Assembly: GCF_033958435.1 (NCBI RefSeq) | Contig: NC_134138.1 | Location: forward strand, 2,492,001 to 2,556,000 | Source of the DNA: Carettochelys insculpta | Lineage: Eukaryota > Chordata > Testudines > Carettochelyidae | Direction of reading: 5' to 3' | Length of the DNA: 64,000 bases | Shown here: positions 25,112 through 37,221 of the stretch, one piece after another | Layout: each line of letters starts with the position of its first letter | How positions within the stretch are numbered: the stretch's first letter is position 1 | Translations under genes and position numbers: made by a program | Notes under the pieces: generated by a model | What the model saw: the letters and a program-made list of their open reading frames with translations, nothing else | What the model was told of the DNA's origin: nothing | Database searches by the model: none

Positions 25112-25492
25112 TGTGATGGAGTGCGCGGGAGTGCACCGGCTACGGATGACCCTGGGGCTGTAACCCAGGCTGGCAGGTAACACCTCTGCCCTGAACACAG
25201 AGCAGGGAGGAGCCAAGCGGAGTTTGAATGGGAGGCGGCAGTTAGAGGCTGGAGGGAAGAGGGAGCTGGAAGGAGCCAGCCTGGCGAAGGGGGAAGCTAC
25301 ACCCCAGAGGGGCCCCCCTCGGGCTCCTCTCCCCAGGACGGGTTGGAATGACCGTCTCTGCCGGCTGCACTGACCCCTCTGTGCTGAGCTGGGCTCTGTC
25401 ACCTCATAAACCTCCTGTTCTACCTGCTGAGTGAGAGTCACTCCTGCCTGCAGCCAGGGTGCAGAGCTTGGGGACCCCTGAACCCCGTCACA
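25112..25492 (+). mobile_element. Solo LTR (endogenous retrovirus-type), 381 bp
   Basis: Starts TGTGATGG and ends CCGTCACA, so it has TG...CA termini within short inverted ends. It carries an ATAAA-type polyadenylation block (cacctcataaacctcctg) about 100 bp before the 3' end. Flanks are CCAAC and CCAAT, a 5-bp target duplication with one change. A reverse-oriented relative at 63,467-63,885 shares the central block and the same 3' end. No coding region remains. Confidence 0.75.
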
Positions 25493-26164
25493 CCAATGCC
25501 CCAGCCCTTCCTGTAAAGACCCTGGAGAGAGCAGAGCCGCCATGTCACTCAAGGCAGCAGTTTATGAGACCAGATGAATCTCAAACAGGAGCAGAAGAGA
25601 GAAAGGCGTTAGCCTCAGCCTACTGGGGCCAACCACTGCTACAGCCTAGGCGCCTGTGCGGCCTCCCCACACGCCAGGGGATGCCTTCTTGCCAGGCTAA
25701 CTTCTCCTACGCCCCACAGCTTGTACCAGCTGAGCAGGCTCTGCTAAGCCCTCGCCCTGCCCCCAGTAAAACCCTCTCAGGAGGGTCGCCTGTCCCACTC
25801 CCAGGCCAGGCGGGTGCGGGGAGCAAGGGCTGCAGGCAGGCAGGCAGGACACGGGCCAGGGAAAGGCACGCTCCAGATGGCTCAACCCGACCCCAGCAGC
25901 AGCAGAGAGGGGCTTAGCCCAGGGAGAGAAACGTCTGCAGCACCAGCAGCTTGGGAGACAAACGTCTGACTGGGCGGGGGGGCACAAGCCTCGTCAGCCC
26001 CTGCAGGATGCACCCCCATTCCCAGAGCAAGCCAGTCCCTGCTCTGCAGTCACCCACTTGTGCCCCCCGTCCCACCAACCCAGCTGCCGGTGGAATTCCG
26101 ACGCACGCCCCGCCTGTCCCTAGGGAGTGCCGTCTCCCTGGCATCGGCCCTTAATTAACCCTCA

Positions 26165-26735
26165 CATCCACGAGTGAGACTCCCAGGCTTGGAAGGGACC
26201 CCAAGAGCTCAGCTAACCAGGTCCCCAACGCTCACAGCAGGACAAGTAACTTCCTCAGTGGCTCCCCCACAGGCTCGAGGGTGCCGGGGGAGCCGCGAGC
26301 AGGTTTTGGGAGCCCAGCAAGCATGAGACTTGCTCGGGCTCAGGACACAGCCAAAGCCCTGCTGCATGAGGCTGAGGCCCAGGGCCCCATATCTGCCACT
26401 TCAGGCTGAAACGGAAGCCCGAGTACTGCAGCTTGGTAGGAGCACTGAACCGCGAGGGCTCGGTCGTTTGCCCTGTGCTGCCCCCAGGCTGGCCCTGGCT
26501 TTTCCAGGCAGAAACCGCTGGCACAACGCAGTTGGGCTGGGAGGCTTTACAGCGTGCGGGGGGGCAGAGAGATCTCCCCGAAAGACGGAGACGCCCAATT
26601 TAGCGCCTCCCTGGCAGGACTTTGTCCAACCTGCTCTCGGGTCTCTGGTGACAGAGATTCCACCACCTCCCTCGGCAGTTTATTCCAGGGCCGAGCACCC
26701 TTGCAGGAAGGTGCCTAGGGCCTGGAGGCAACGCA
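26165..26735 (-). mobile_element. Fragmented old CR1 relic
   Basis: Two short blocks resemble the reverse CR1 3' end: gcttggaagggaccccaaga at about 26,190, and GAGATTCCACCACCTCCCTC with GGCAGTTTATTCCAGGGCC at about 26,655. The DNA between them is not recognisable. Confidence 0.45.
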
Positions 26736-29164
26736 GCCAGAACAGCCGGGGCTGACTGGAGAGACACCCGAGCCACTAGCCCCCATCTCCGGAGAACAGG
26801 AGAGTCCAGAAGGCTGGCAACAGGCACATAGAGCGCCACCTCTAGAAAGGGGAGACAGGCCACCCAGGGAACGCCAGAGCAGTCAGCCTACCTCCCACGC
26901 CGGGACAGAACCCAGCGGAAATAACGAAGGACTCCGTTTGTGAACATGGGGGGATGTGGGCACCAGCCAGCCTGGATCTGTCTGGAACACGCTGCGTCCC
27001 GGGGCAGGGTGAGGAGCCCCGTGGCACGGCCGGGTAGCTGTGGTGAGGGCTGGAACGGAGGGTGAGCACCTCAGGCAAGGACACCGCAGGTGCTGGCAGC
27101 CAGGCCTGAACGCAGGTGTCAGTGCAATGGACAATATGCCGGAGACGTGGACGGAGCAGCATACGAAGCGGCAGCGTGGGGCAGACCACAGGGCCGGCCA
27201 GCCCGGGGCCCCGCCTGCTGACGGCAGGCAGTGCCGCATGCCCCAGGGCAACGAACGGAACAGTGAATCACCCTGTGAGCCGTCGCCTGATGCCCATTCC
27301 CTGCTTCTGGTGAACAGAGGCCAGGGACTCCAGCCCAGCCCAGCCTGGCTAGTAGCCACTGGTGGCCCTGTCTGCCAAGGGCGGATCTAGCTCTCTTTCC
27401 AACCCGGCCTTCACAGCGTCCCCCGGCGAGGAGCCCCCCGGGCTGACTGTGTCGCGTGAGGAAGGACAGTCGTGTCGGTTTTAAACTAACAGATTGCTCA
27501 GCCCGGCGCCCCGGCTCAGCAAGCCCCCGTGCAGGGCTGGGCTCCGCCGAGGGGGCTGCCATTTCATCAGCACGTGTTTTCTCTATAGGGCAAGGAGGAG
27601 GCTAGGCCCAAGGCTGTACTCGCCGCCCTTAGGAACCTGCGCTACCCCAAGCAGCTCAGGCTGTCCCCACTTCCGAGCGACGCTCGCCAGAATCTCCAGA
27701 GCTCTTGGGGTGCCCACAGCATGGCCAGCCCCATGGACCTGCCAGACTGCACCTGCCTAAAACAGCTCTGCATGCCGCTTCCGGCAGGCTCCCATGCGGC
27801 CATGCAAGGCGCACCATGCACTGCGGGTCAGGGCTGTGTGTGCAGCAGGCAGGGCGCCCCAAGAGGGGACCGCAGCCGGTGGAAACCTCCCCCCACCGAC
27901 ACAGGGAACCAGACGACACTGTGTTTCAGACAGCGCCCACTCACTGACCTGCAGCCCGGCCCTGGAAAAGAGATTTCCCCACCACCCCCTCGGGGGGAGC
28001 CAGGCTGGATCGGGTTTTCCAGAGGATTCAATACAATAATCAGAAAAACAGCCCCAGAAACCCCCACTCCAGGGAGCAGTAAAATCCACACCGCGTGCGA
28101 GCACCTTCAGCTGTAGGCAACGCCAACGCCGCTCCTGCCGAGCCGCAGGGAGGGCGCCTGGAAAGCACAGGGCCAGCCCGCGGATGAGATTACTGCGCAA
28201 ACAAAAGGCTTTATTAACGTTTTCTTAGCAGGAGATTGGAGATAAGTTTTTTTCCAGGCTTCTGGCGCTAGGAGGGCTTTGGACGGGAGTTTCCATCTCC
28301 CCCATGCTCACTTCCCTCCCCCTGCCCCCTGCCCCCACAGCGAGCTTTGGAGAAGGAGCTCACGCTGCCAAAGCGGGTCAGGCAGCCCTCCGCTTCCAGG
28401 GCCTGTCCGCACGAGTGCCCGTGGGCTGCGTAACCTGCTGACACTTCCAGCAGTGGGCCCCGCACATGTGGGCTCCCTGGGAGCGCAGCTTGAGCCCCCG
28501 GCTGGGCGGCTTGCCCAGAACCCCTGCGTAAAACCCCACCCACGTCACCCACGAGCACATCTGGGACGCAGGCAGGTTCTAGTGTTCAGTGCTTAACTGC
28601 ATGGCCAGGCATTGCCCGGCAGCTAGGACCTCTCCCTTGCAGGAACCGCCCCGAGGCAGAGCAGGCAGCCCTCCAGCACAGCCCCGGCGAGCTGCTCTCT
28701 GGGGCTGCACACGGGCCCAGAAGCTACAGGCTCAGGGCTGTTGCAGGGAGCAGGTCTTCTACATGCCCTGAGGAGCCTGGCCAGGTCCCGCTGCCGGTGT
28801 TCCGTGGCGGGCTAGGACACACTGCGCGCACTGGTCGGGCGTTTATCGGGGGCAGCTTGAAAATCCCTTCTGCGTTTTCGCAGGCGGTTTGCTTTGCCAC
28901 ACGGAAAAGCCACTCCAGTCCTGCAGTGACTCTGGGCCCATGGGACGGAGCGCCACTCGCCACAGTGCAGGAGCCAGACCGTGGGGCAGATCAGGGACCT
29001 TTCACCGCCTGCTTGAGCGGATCCAACAGGGGTTTGTGCCGAGATCACACCAAGAGGCCCTGCAGCTGGAACACTGGAGCCCGCTAGAGGGCAGCAGGCC
29101 ACGCTTTAAGCTCACAGGGAGACACTGGCGTAGCAGAGAGGTGGCCGTGTGAGGCTGTCCTCCA

Positions 29165-29526
29165 ACTACACAAAGCAGCACAAATGCAGCACTTTAAAGA
29201 CTAACAAAACGACTTATTCGGTGCCGAGATTTCATGGGACAGACCCACTTCCTCGGATCACTTCCTGGAATGGCAGTACCCTGAGGTAGGAAGTCACTTA
29301 TTTTTGGTCTTCTCTTTTTTGCAGGGAGTGGAGGCGTGTATTGCAGATTTCTAGTCTAGGGCAGGAAAGGTCCCGGTCTGCAGGCGCTGGCGTGGAAGCC
29401 TGATTATTGACGAGAGCTGCAGGTTCAGAGATCTGAAGAAGTGGGGCTGTCCCACGAAAGGTCACCGCCGAATACATCATTTTGTTAGTCTTCAAAGTGC
29501 TGCATTTCTGATGCTTTGTTTCGTAA
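29165..29526. mobile_element. PLE-end foldback with divergent centre
   Basis: The left arm (about 29,170-29,260) reads GCAGCACTTTAAAGACTAAC and GGGACAGACCCACTTCCTC. The right arm (29,430-29,526) reads GAAGAAGTGGGGCTGTCCC and TTTTGTTAGTCTTCAAAGTG, its complement. These are the 3' ends of the Penelope-like family defined at 55,626-57,790, here in opposite orientation around an unrelated 170-bp centre. Confidence 0.75.
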
Positions 29527-29984
29527 GGAAAACCTGAGCAGCTGTCCCCTGTGCAGCTCCCAGCCACAGGCAGCGCTCAGTGAGTCAGCAACGCAGTCCT
29601 GGCTGCCCCAGCCACGCTTGTCTGGGCTGAAGCGAGTTCGCCCCACCTGGAACCAATGAACCGAAACTGAAACTTCCCGCCCTGGGATCAGGCGAGCACG
29701 CTGCTCAAAGCCGTTTGCGGCAACGGCTCGGATGCAGAGCACCGGCTAGACTGGAACCTCCCCCGACTGCAGCCAGGGGACTGGTGGGAGAAGGAACTGC
29801 CCCCCCTTGCATGGCTAATCAGACCTCCTTTCTGGCCAGCAGCCCCCCAGCTAGGGCAGTCCTGCAGCTCCCCACACCCAGCTCGGCTGAGGCCCGTCTG
29901 CCACAGGCTGCAGCCAGAGAGAGCGAACGCTGAACCGAAAGTACAGATGTACTACAGGCACCAAGCCCCATGTAGTGAGAATGC

Positions 29985-30100
29985 ACCTGTTGAAGCAGGT
30001 CTTCGCCCACAAAAGCTTTTGCTCCAATATACCTGCTAGTCTGTAAGGTGCCACAGGCCTTCTCGTTGTTTTTGTGGATACAGACTAACTCGGCTCCCCC
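29985..30100 (+). mobile_element. PLE 3'-end fragment
   Basis: GAAGCAGGTCTTCGCCCAC, AAAGCTTTTGCTCCAATATA and TAGTCTGTAAGGTGCCACAG are followed by TGGATACAGACTAACTCGGC, which is the PLE terminal sequence in plus orientation. Confidence 0.75.
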
Positions 30101-31394
30101 TCGGGCACGTCAGCCAAAAGCGAGGCCGAAGGAAGATAAAAGGCCCCCAGCAGAGAGGGAGACAGAAGGCAGAGATAAACTTCCTGACTAATCTTCAGAA
30201 GAGCCCAGGAACAAGCCAGCCCCACGCAGCCCAGCCCTGGGATGCTCCATTTGAAGAAACACAAGGAAATGACCTTGAAACCCAGACAAACCCCATCCCG
30301 TCTCACAGGCAGAGCGACGCACAGCCCCAGGACCCTGTGGCCTGCTGGCGGGGGAAGCAGCTGGTTTTCCTGCCCACCCCGCCCCACCTTGCACTTGGAG
30401 AGGTTCCAGCCCCCAGGGCTGCAAGAAAGTCCTAACAGGGTGACCCACACTGCAGTAGGGAGCATGGCCATTCCCTGTCTCAGCTCTCCAGCCCAGCCCA
30501 GCCCAGCGGTTACCTGTCATGCACACACCCAGTGAGACGAGCAAACATCAGAGCTTTGCAGGGAGGAATCTCCAGGCTGAGCCAGCTCCCGCCTGGGCCC
30601 CCAGCCAGGACTGCCCTGCAGGCAGTCCCTCCTCCCCGAGCAGGAGGGAAAACACCTGGCTCATCAGCCTCCATCCGGGATGGACCAGGCTCCCCTTGCC
30701 CCCATTCCCAAGGGAGGGGGCCATGAAGCTGGATCTCTGGCCCACTGGTGGCCTGTGGATGTGCTGCTGCTGAGGCAAGAGGCCAGAAGCCAGCCTGGGG
30801 AGGGGCTGCAGCCGAGAGGGGAGGACTGGGGGTGACTGGGGATGGACGAGGGTGGGCGGAATGGGCAGGGTGACCTGGCGTGCGTCATCGGGAAGGTGCA
30901 CTGGAGCGGGAGGTGGGTGGGGAGGCGGGAGGTGTCCACGCGCGAGAGAAAGAGGCTGAAGTGCGCCCCGGCGTCCGTCTGGGCCAAGCGTGAAAGGGAG
31001 AGCGGTGCGGGCGTGCCAGCGTGCGACGCACGGTCTGGGGTTTGTGGCACAGGTGTGCTAGAGCCGCCCATCTGCGCAGCCGGCTTTCCTCCCAACCCTG
31101 CCTGGCGGGGACACTGCCCCAGCCTCACGGAAAGGGATGAGACGGGCTCTTCACTCCTCCCTGGACCCTGCTAGCGACCATGGAACCCTTGCCCTGGGAA
31201 AGAGAACCTTGGCGAAGCTTAACCTCCGGCTCTGGGCAGCCAGCCAGGTGCCCCGTGACCACCGGGGAGCTGGCGGAGTACAAAACCACACAGCACAAGG
31301 CCCGAATGAGGGCTTGAAAGGCCCTGGCTCGGAGGCACAGTATCCTTGTTTGGCCTGTGCCACCCGCCCCAGCTCTCCCGCTGCCTGCAGCAGC

Positions 31395-31515
31395 TGCTGC
31401 TGCCTGAGGCCGGTCCCTGTTGACTGTACTCTCCACTCGTGTTGGCCTGCTTTGGGCAGGGGGCTGGACTCAGTGACCTCCTCAGGTCTCCTGCGGCCCT
31501 ACGACTCCGCGAAAT
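31395..31515 (+). mobile_element. Short CR1 3' tail
   Basis: GGGCAGGGGGCTGGACTCAG, TGACCTCCTCAGGTCTCCTG and a degraded CTACGACTCCG tail match the universal CR1 3' end (ggctggactcgatgacctc type) in plus orientation. Confidence 0.7.
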
Positions 31516-32099
31516 GGCTCTGGAGTTCCAAAAGGCTGATTTCCCCAGAAAGATATTGCCTCTCTCCCCTTGCCTGCCCGTCTGCATTTTGAAAGCTGGA
31601 CTTCCTTGACCTGCAGCTCCCACTGTCACTAAAAGTTATCAGCCCTCCCCCAAGACACCCCATAATTATAAAATCTAGGACAGCTTTAAAGTAAATCATT
31701 TATATTCCCCATTCTAGATATGAAGCATAAGAAGGGCCTCCTTCCGAGGCTAGTTACAAGCCAGAGCAGCAGGGTTGTAGCACGGCAGTGGAGATGGGGC
31801 AGAGCCCATAACCCTACTGGAGCTCTCCCTCAGGTCAAGGGCCTGATGGAAACTGTAAGTTACAATACTCAGGCGTTCTCGGTGAGCTCCTCGCTCTACC
31901 GGCGAATGGCAGCGACTTGCTGAAGGAGACTGGGATACGGGCGTTTAGAAAGCTGCACAGCACTGTGCCCACCAGCTGAGCCAAGGCCCTGCCCAAGGAC
32001 ATTCAGCAGGCTTATAGGAACAGCCTGCAGTGAGAGCGCAAGAGCGTGCGGGACAGGATGTTCAAGAACATGACAGATACGATCTTGACAAGAAGATGG

Positions 32100-34275
32100 G
32101 TGACATCAGTACAGACAGCAGTGACGAGCTTTCCAAAGAGCGGATATAGACAGAGCACAGTCTAGCAATTGCAGACATCAAGATGAAACTCAAGAGAACA
32201 CGTAAGACACAGTTTAAGACAAGAAGAGCCATGGCAAGGCGAGGAGAGGAAGAAATAGGGAATGCGTACAGAGCAGTGCTCGAAGAGAAGATCAGGAATG
32301 AGGGCACAGAGAAAGACCTAGACAAGACAGTCGAAGGAATCGCCATGGCAATGGAAGAGGCAATTGAGCAGACAGTTCCAGAAGAAGAGAAGATCAATAA
32401 AAAGTGGATTACACAGGAGACGCTGAAGCTGGTCCAAGAGACAAGAGCATTGAAGAGCAGCGGGGATGTTTCTGAGAGGGTGGAACAGCAATATAGGGTG
32501 AAATGCAATGGGGTAGGGAAAGCGGCCAGAAAGGATAAGGCCAAATGGTTAGAGGCGCAGTGTGAAGATATAAAGAGGTATTACGATGACTGTAAGACCA
32601 GGGAGGTGTATAAAATGGTTAGGAATATTAGTGGGAAATGGCACCTGATGCAGATGGCGATCAAAAGACGAGAACAACGACGTGTTCATGAACAAGGAGA
32701 AGATTGTGGAGTGATGGATGAGATATTGCACCGATCTATACAAAGCACAGTTGGACCTGAGCGTCTCAGAGACTGATTGAAGAACTCAAAGAAATAGCTC
32801 CACTGAGCATCAAGAGCGAGAGCGGTATTTTGAAGCAAGAAGTAGAAAGAGCAGTGAAATGACTAAAGAACAACAAAAGCCATGGAAATAATACGATCAT
32901 GGGAGGAATGAGCAAACATGGTGGAGAAAATGTGATTCAGGAAATACATGGACTATGTAATATAGCATGGAAAGAAGGGAAGTCACCTAACGAATGGACA
33001 AGATCTGTTCTAGTGACAATACACCAAAAAAAAAAAAAAAAAAAAGGTGTACTGGAGTGCTAGAACTACAGAACGATTGCCCTGATAAGTCATCTAGGCA
33101 AGGTGCTGATGATGATACTGACAGAGAGACCGAGATCACAGAGAGAAGAACATCTGGCAGATGAGAAAGAGGGATTCAGGAAAGACAGAAGTACCATACA
33201 ACAGATATTGGCACTAAGATTGATAGCGGAGAAAGCTCAACGAAAAACAAAAACACCCATCGACTTTCAGAAGGCATTTGACAGGATAGATCAGAAAGCG
33301 ACTTGAGCAGATTTTGGAGTCATGCAGAGCAGATAGCAGATTGATATGGTTGTTGAAGGATATCAAAGACAACGCAGACGCAGCGGTGAGAATGGGCGGA
33401 GAGTTGGGAAGTTGGTTTAGAACGAGTAGTGGCATGAGACAAGGAGATCCAATATTGCCGAGTATCTTCTCCACACATCTAGAGAGTGTGATGGACATGA
33501 TCGAAGAACAGGTAGAAGGAATATCTGTGCACGGGATAGGAATTATTTTGAGGTCGGCGGATGATATAGTTATCATTGAAGAAGATGAGGAGAAGCTAGC
33601 GAAAGCGGTGCAGGTGCTAAACGAGGAAGGGAAGCAGTACGGACTGATTATGAACATGGATGGAACAAACGCAACGGCATGTGTTGATAAGGAAATAGGA
33701 AGATCAGTGTGGATGGGATCGAACTAGAGAACGTAGAGAAGTTCACGTATTCAGGGAGCAACATAACGTATGACCTAGACTGTCAGAAGGAAACAGAGAC
33801 TAGAATGGCAAAAGCAAGAGAGAGTTTGAAAGCGATGGATAAGATCTGGATTAGTTTAGGAACGAAGCCGAGCATCTCGAAAACATGTACTCAGCAGCAT
33901 GTTGTATGGGTATGAGCCATGGGCGATAACAGAAGGACACTGGCATTCAAGAGGAGCTGTTATTGAAAGATCCTGAGAACAGGATAGAGGCAGGTGGTCA
34001 CCAACAAGGAATTATATAGGAAGATACAGACAAAGGAAAACCTGCTGCAGGTTACACAATAGAAGTTACAGCTATTCGGACATATCTGCAGAATGAACAA
34101 GGAACGAAAAATCAAGACCCTGGTATTCGGCATAACGGACGGTTCAAACAGGAGAGACGGCCCCACAGAGAACGGGCAGATGATACAGCAGCTTGGTGCA
34201 GAGCTAGTCTACAGAAACCCTCCCTGGTTAACCATAGCTGAGAAGCTTCCTCCGTTTAGGGTGATGCTTACGAGG
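32100..34275 (+). mobile_element. Decayed RTE-like non-LTR retrotransposon
   Basis: Plus strand. At 32,140-32,185 the DNA keeps the end of an apurinic-type endonuclease (SLAIADIKMKLK, one frameshift). From 32,183 to 32,776 there is an open, charged linker (KKWITQETLKLVQETRAL). The RT follows from 32,850: NYRTIALISHLGKVLMMIL, FRKDRSTIQQILALRLIAEK, DFQKAFDRIDQ and SGMRQGDPILPSIF. The YxDD box is degraded (LRSADDIVIIE). Then FTYSGSNITYDLDCQKE and, at 34,093, NKERKIKTLVFGITDGSNR. There are many stops and a 20-A slippage tract at 33,026-33,045, so it is dead. Clade assignment as RTE-like rests on domain order and remembered motifs. Confidence 0.8.
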
Positions 34276-34546
34276 TAACCCTGGACGTCCCTAGCTCAGG
34301 CCAGGTCTTCTGCCAGAGAAGAGGCACCTGCCCTGGGACGGCACTGGGTGTCTCAGGCGCAGGAAGAGCCACGCGGGCTGTGAAGCACAGGCAGCCCCAC
34401 CCATTGAGCAGGTGAAGGCACTGGGTCGCGTGAGGCACTGAACAACGGGAGGGGAGGCACAGCAGCTGGGCAGCCCAGAGGGAAACTCCCCGCAGCCTCA
34501 TTCACACCAGGAAGTGCTCTGAGTCCTATGCAAAGAGCATCCTGCT

Positions 34547-34940
34547 GGGTGAAGGAGCAGGACATCCCAGTTGCCCCAGGGCCCTACGGAGAGTGGGCCT
34601 TAGCACCAGGCCTGCTGTAAGCACCGCCCCGCCAGGGTCCCAGTGTGGCCTGCCCCCGGCACAGGCCAGGCCCAGAGCAGGTTCTCCCCTGCAGCACTGT
34701 CTCTTTCACAGCAGTGCCGGGGGGTCTGCCCGCATCCTAAAGGCAGCCAGCAAACACCTCAGCAGGTGGCTGGGCTTCTCCCCAGCTCCTGGGAGAGTGG
34801 ATTCAGGCAGCTCCCCTCAGCACCGGGGCTGCCCCAGAGGAAAACCACCGGCAGGGAACCTGACTGGCAGCGGGAGCAGAGCAGGTGAGAAGAGCTGAGG
34901 CATGCAGCTAGGGCAACCGGGATGTCGTGCTCCTTCACCC
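34547..34940. repeat. 30-bp inverted repeat enclosing 333 bp
   Basis: GGGTGAAGGAGCAGGACATC at 34,547 is repeated in reverse complement at 34,911-34,940; the arms agree at 28 of 30 positions. The arms do not extend on either side. It could be a TIR pair of a small DNA element or two opposed copies of one repeat. Confidence 0.6.
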
Positions 34941-35184
34941 ACTGGACACAGAGGGAGCAGAAGGACAGACCTAGAAGACAGTTGGGGCTGGAGCGTCAGT
35001 TTTCTGCTCAAAGCGAGGTTGCGGGTCCAGCAGCAGATGCGGAGGACAAAGCCAGACTGATGGACTTGTCAGGGCACAGAGTCGCTCAGGAGTATTCCAG
35101 ATGCGGGAGAATGCTGCACCATTCCTGCTCTGCTTGTAAAGCACGTAAGACAGAGTCAGCCAAACCGCCCAGCAGCCTCAGAGA

Positions 35185-35400
35185 CTGAGTACCAGACGGG
35201 TAGCCGTGTTAGTCTGGATCTGTAACAGCAACGAAGGGTCCTGTGGCACCTTATAGACTAACAGAAAAGTTTTGAGCATGAGCTTTCGTGAGAACAGACT
35301 CACTTCACCAGATGGTGGTCTTGGAAATCTGCAGGGCCGGGTATAAATAAGCCAGAGCAAGGGTGGGGATAAGGCAGAGACTGAGGGGACAGAAGATCCT
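35185..35400 (-). mobile_element. PLE 3'-end fragment, minus orientation
   Basis: GGTAGCCGTGTTAGTCTGGA, then GGGTCCTGTGGCACCTTATA, GACTAACAGAAAAGTTTTGA and a trailing GGGTATAAATAAGCCAGAGC. It is the reverse complement of the 155-bp insertion at 43,992-44,146, so both belong to one PLE subfamily. Confidence 0.8.
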
Positions 35401-36798
35401 GAGGGGACTGTCACCCTGTGCCTTCCTCCCAAAACTTCCCCAGTGGCCACCCAAGTGCAGGCCTCTGCCCAGCCTCTCCCCACTGTGCTAAGCCCTCATT
35501 CTGGAGGTCTCTTGGGGGCCCTTTGCTGCTCTCCTTCTTGCACCTGACCCAACACAGCAGCCTGTCTCTACCACGCTCCTAGGGGGGTCTGCTGCAGCTG
35601 CTGTCTAGGTGTCTGGCTCTGCTTGGACCAGAGAACATCCCTGGCCCAACAACAGAGATTCCTGGGAGCACCTGGATGAAACAAGCTGGGGATCTGCAGG
35701 TGCTCGGTTAGCTGAGAAGCCCTCCCAGAAGTGCCTTCCTGCGGGAGAGAAAGAAGCCCCTGCTTCAGGTCACAGTACATTGCCTGACCCTGGGACTTTG
35801 TTGTTACAGAGACAGAAGCTAGAGAGGAGCCCGGATGAGGCAGCAGCAGGCCTAGGCAATCCCCACAACGGTCCGGAGCCTCACCAGGCCCCAGAATGCA
35901 GATGTGTGGGTCTGCACAAAAAAACAGCCCCCCACCAGCAGTCACCGATCTTTGCTGGGTCCTTCCTGACGTTAACTCTTGCAGGCACCAGCAGGCACCT
36001 GATTATTCCAGAAGTTATTTGCAAACGACAGGAAAAATCAAGAGACGAGTAGACTGCTTCCATGCTGGGCCAGTGGAGGCAGCTCTGAGGAGACGCACGC
36101 TGGAGCAGTAGACGTGTTCTACCAAGGCCTTCGTAAAGCGCTTGATACAGTCTTGATTATTTTCTTACCAATAAATTAGGGAAATGCAACCTAGATGGGG
36201 CTACTACAAGGTAGATGCATAACTGGCTGCATAATCATTCTCTAAGAGTGGTTTTTAATGGTTCACAGTTTTGAAGAAAGGGCAAAACAAGAGGGGTTCC
36301 ACAGAGATGAGTTTTGGGACCAGTTCTGTTCAATATCTTCCTTAGAGATTTAGATAATGGCACAGAGAGTACGCTGATAAAGTTTGTGGCTGATACCAAG
36401 GAGGGAGGGGCTGCAAGTGCTCTGGAAGACAGGGTTATAATTCAAAACGGTTTGAGGTAAATACCGTGAAATTCAATAAGGACAAATGCAAAGTACTCCA
36501 CTTAGGAAGGTGCAATCAGTTTCACACATACAAGATGAGAAGAGATTCCCTAGAAAGCAGTACTGCAGAAAGGGGTCTAGGGGTCATCATGGACCACAAG
36601 TTAAATATGAGTCAACAGTGTGATGCTGTTGCAAAAAAAAAAAAAAAACACCACACAATTCTGGGATGTATTAACAGGAGCATTGCCAGCAAGACACGAG
36701 AAGTCATCCTTCTGCTCTACTCTGCGCTGGTTCGGCCTCAGCTGGAATATCGTGTCCAGTTCTGAACATGACATTTTAGGAAAGATGCAGAGAAACTG

Positions 36799-36948
36799 AA
36801 AAAACAGCAAGAAGTCCCGTGGCACCTTACAGACTAACAGATTTTTTTGAGTATCTACAAAATATCTGTTAGTCTACAGGGTGCCACAGGACTTCTCATT
36901 GTTTTTGGGGACACACAATAACACGGCTACCCCGATACATGTCACCAA
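36799..36948. mobile_element. 150-bp PLE-end foldback inside CR1, 8-bp target duplication
   Basis: Flanked by AGAAACTG at 36,791-36,798 and again at 36,949-36,956. The uninterrupted CR1 relative at 52.5 kb has one copy of this position. Inside, AGAAGTCCCGTGGCACCTTA and TAGTCTACAGGGTGCCACAG form inverted arms of about 38 bp around a short spacer. Confidence 0.85.
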
Positions 36949-37221
36949 AGAAACTGGAGAGGGTCCAGAGAAAAGGAACAAAAACCATTAATGGCCTAGA
37001 AAATATGACCTACAAGGGAACACTGAAAGAACTGAGTCTGTTTAATTTGGAAAAGAGAAGCCTGAGCAGGGACTTGTTAGCAGTTTTCAAGCACCTAAAC
37101 AGGTGTTACAAGGAGGAAGGAAAAAATTATCGTCCTCAACCTCTGAAGACAAGACAAGAGGCGATGGGCTTACATTGCTGGAAAGGGAGGTTTAGGCTGG
37201 GCATTGGGGAAAACATCCTAC

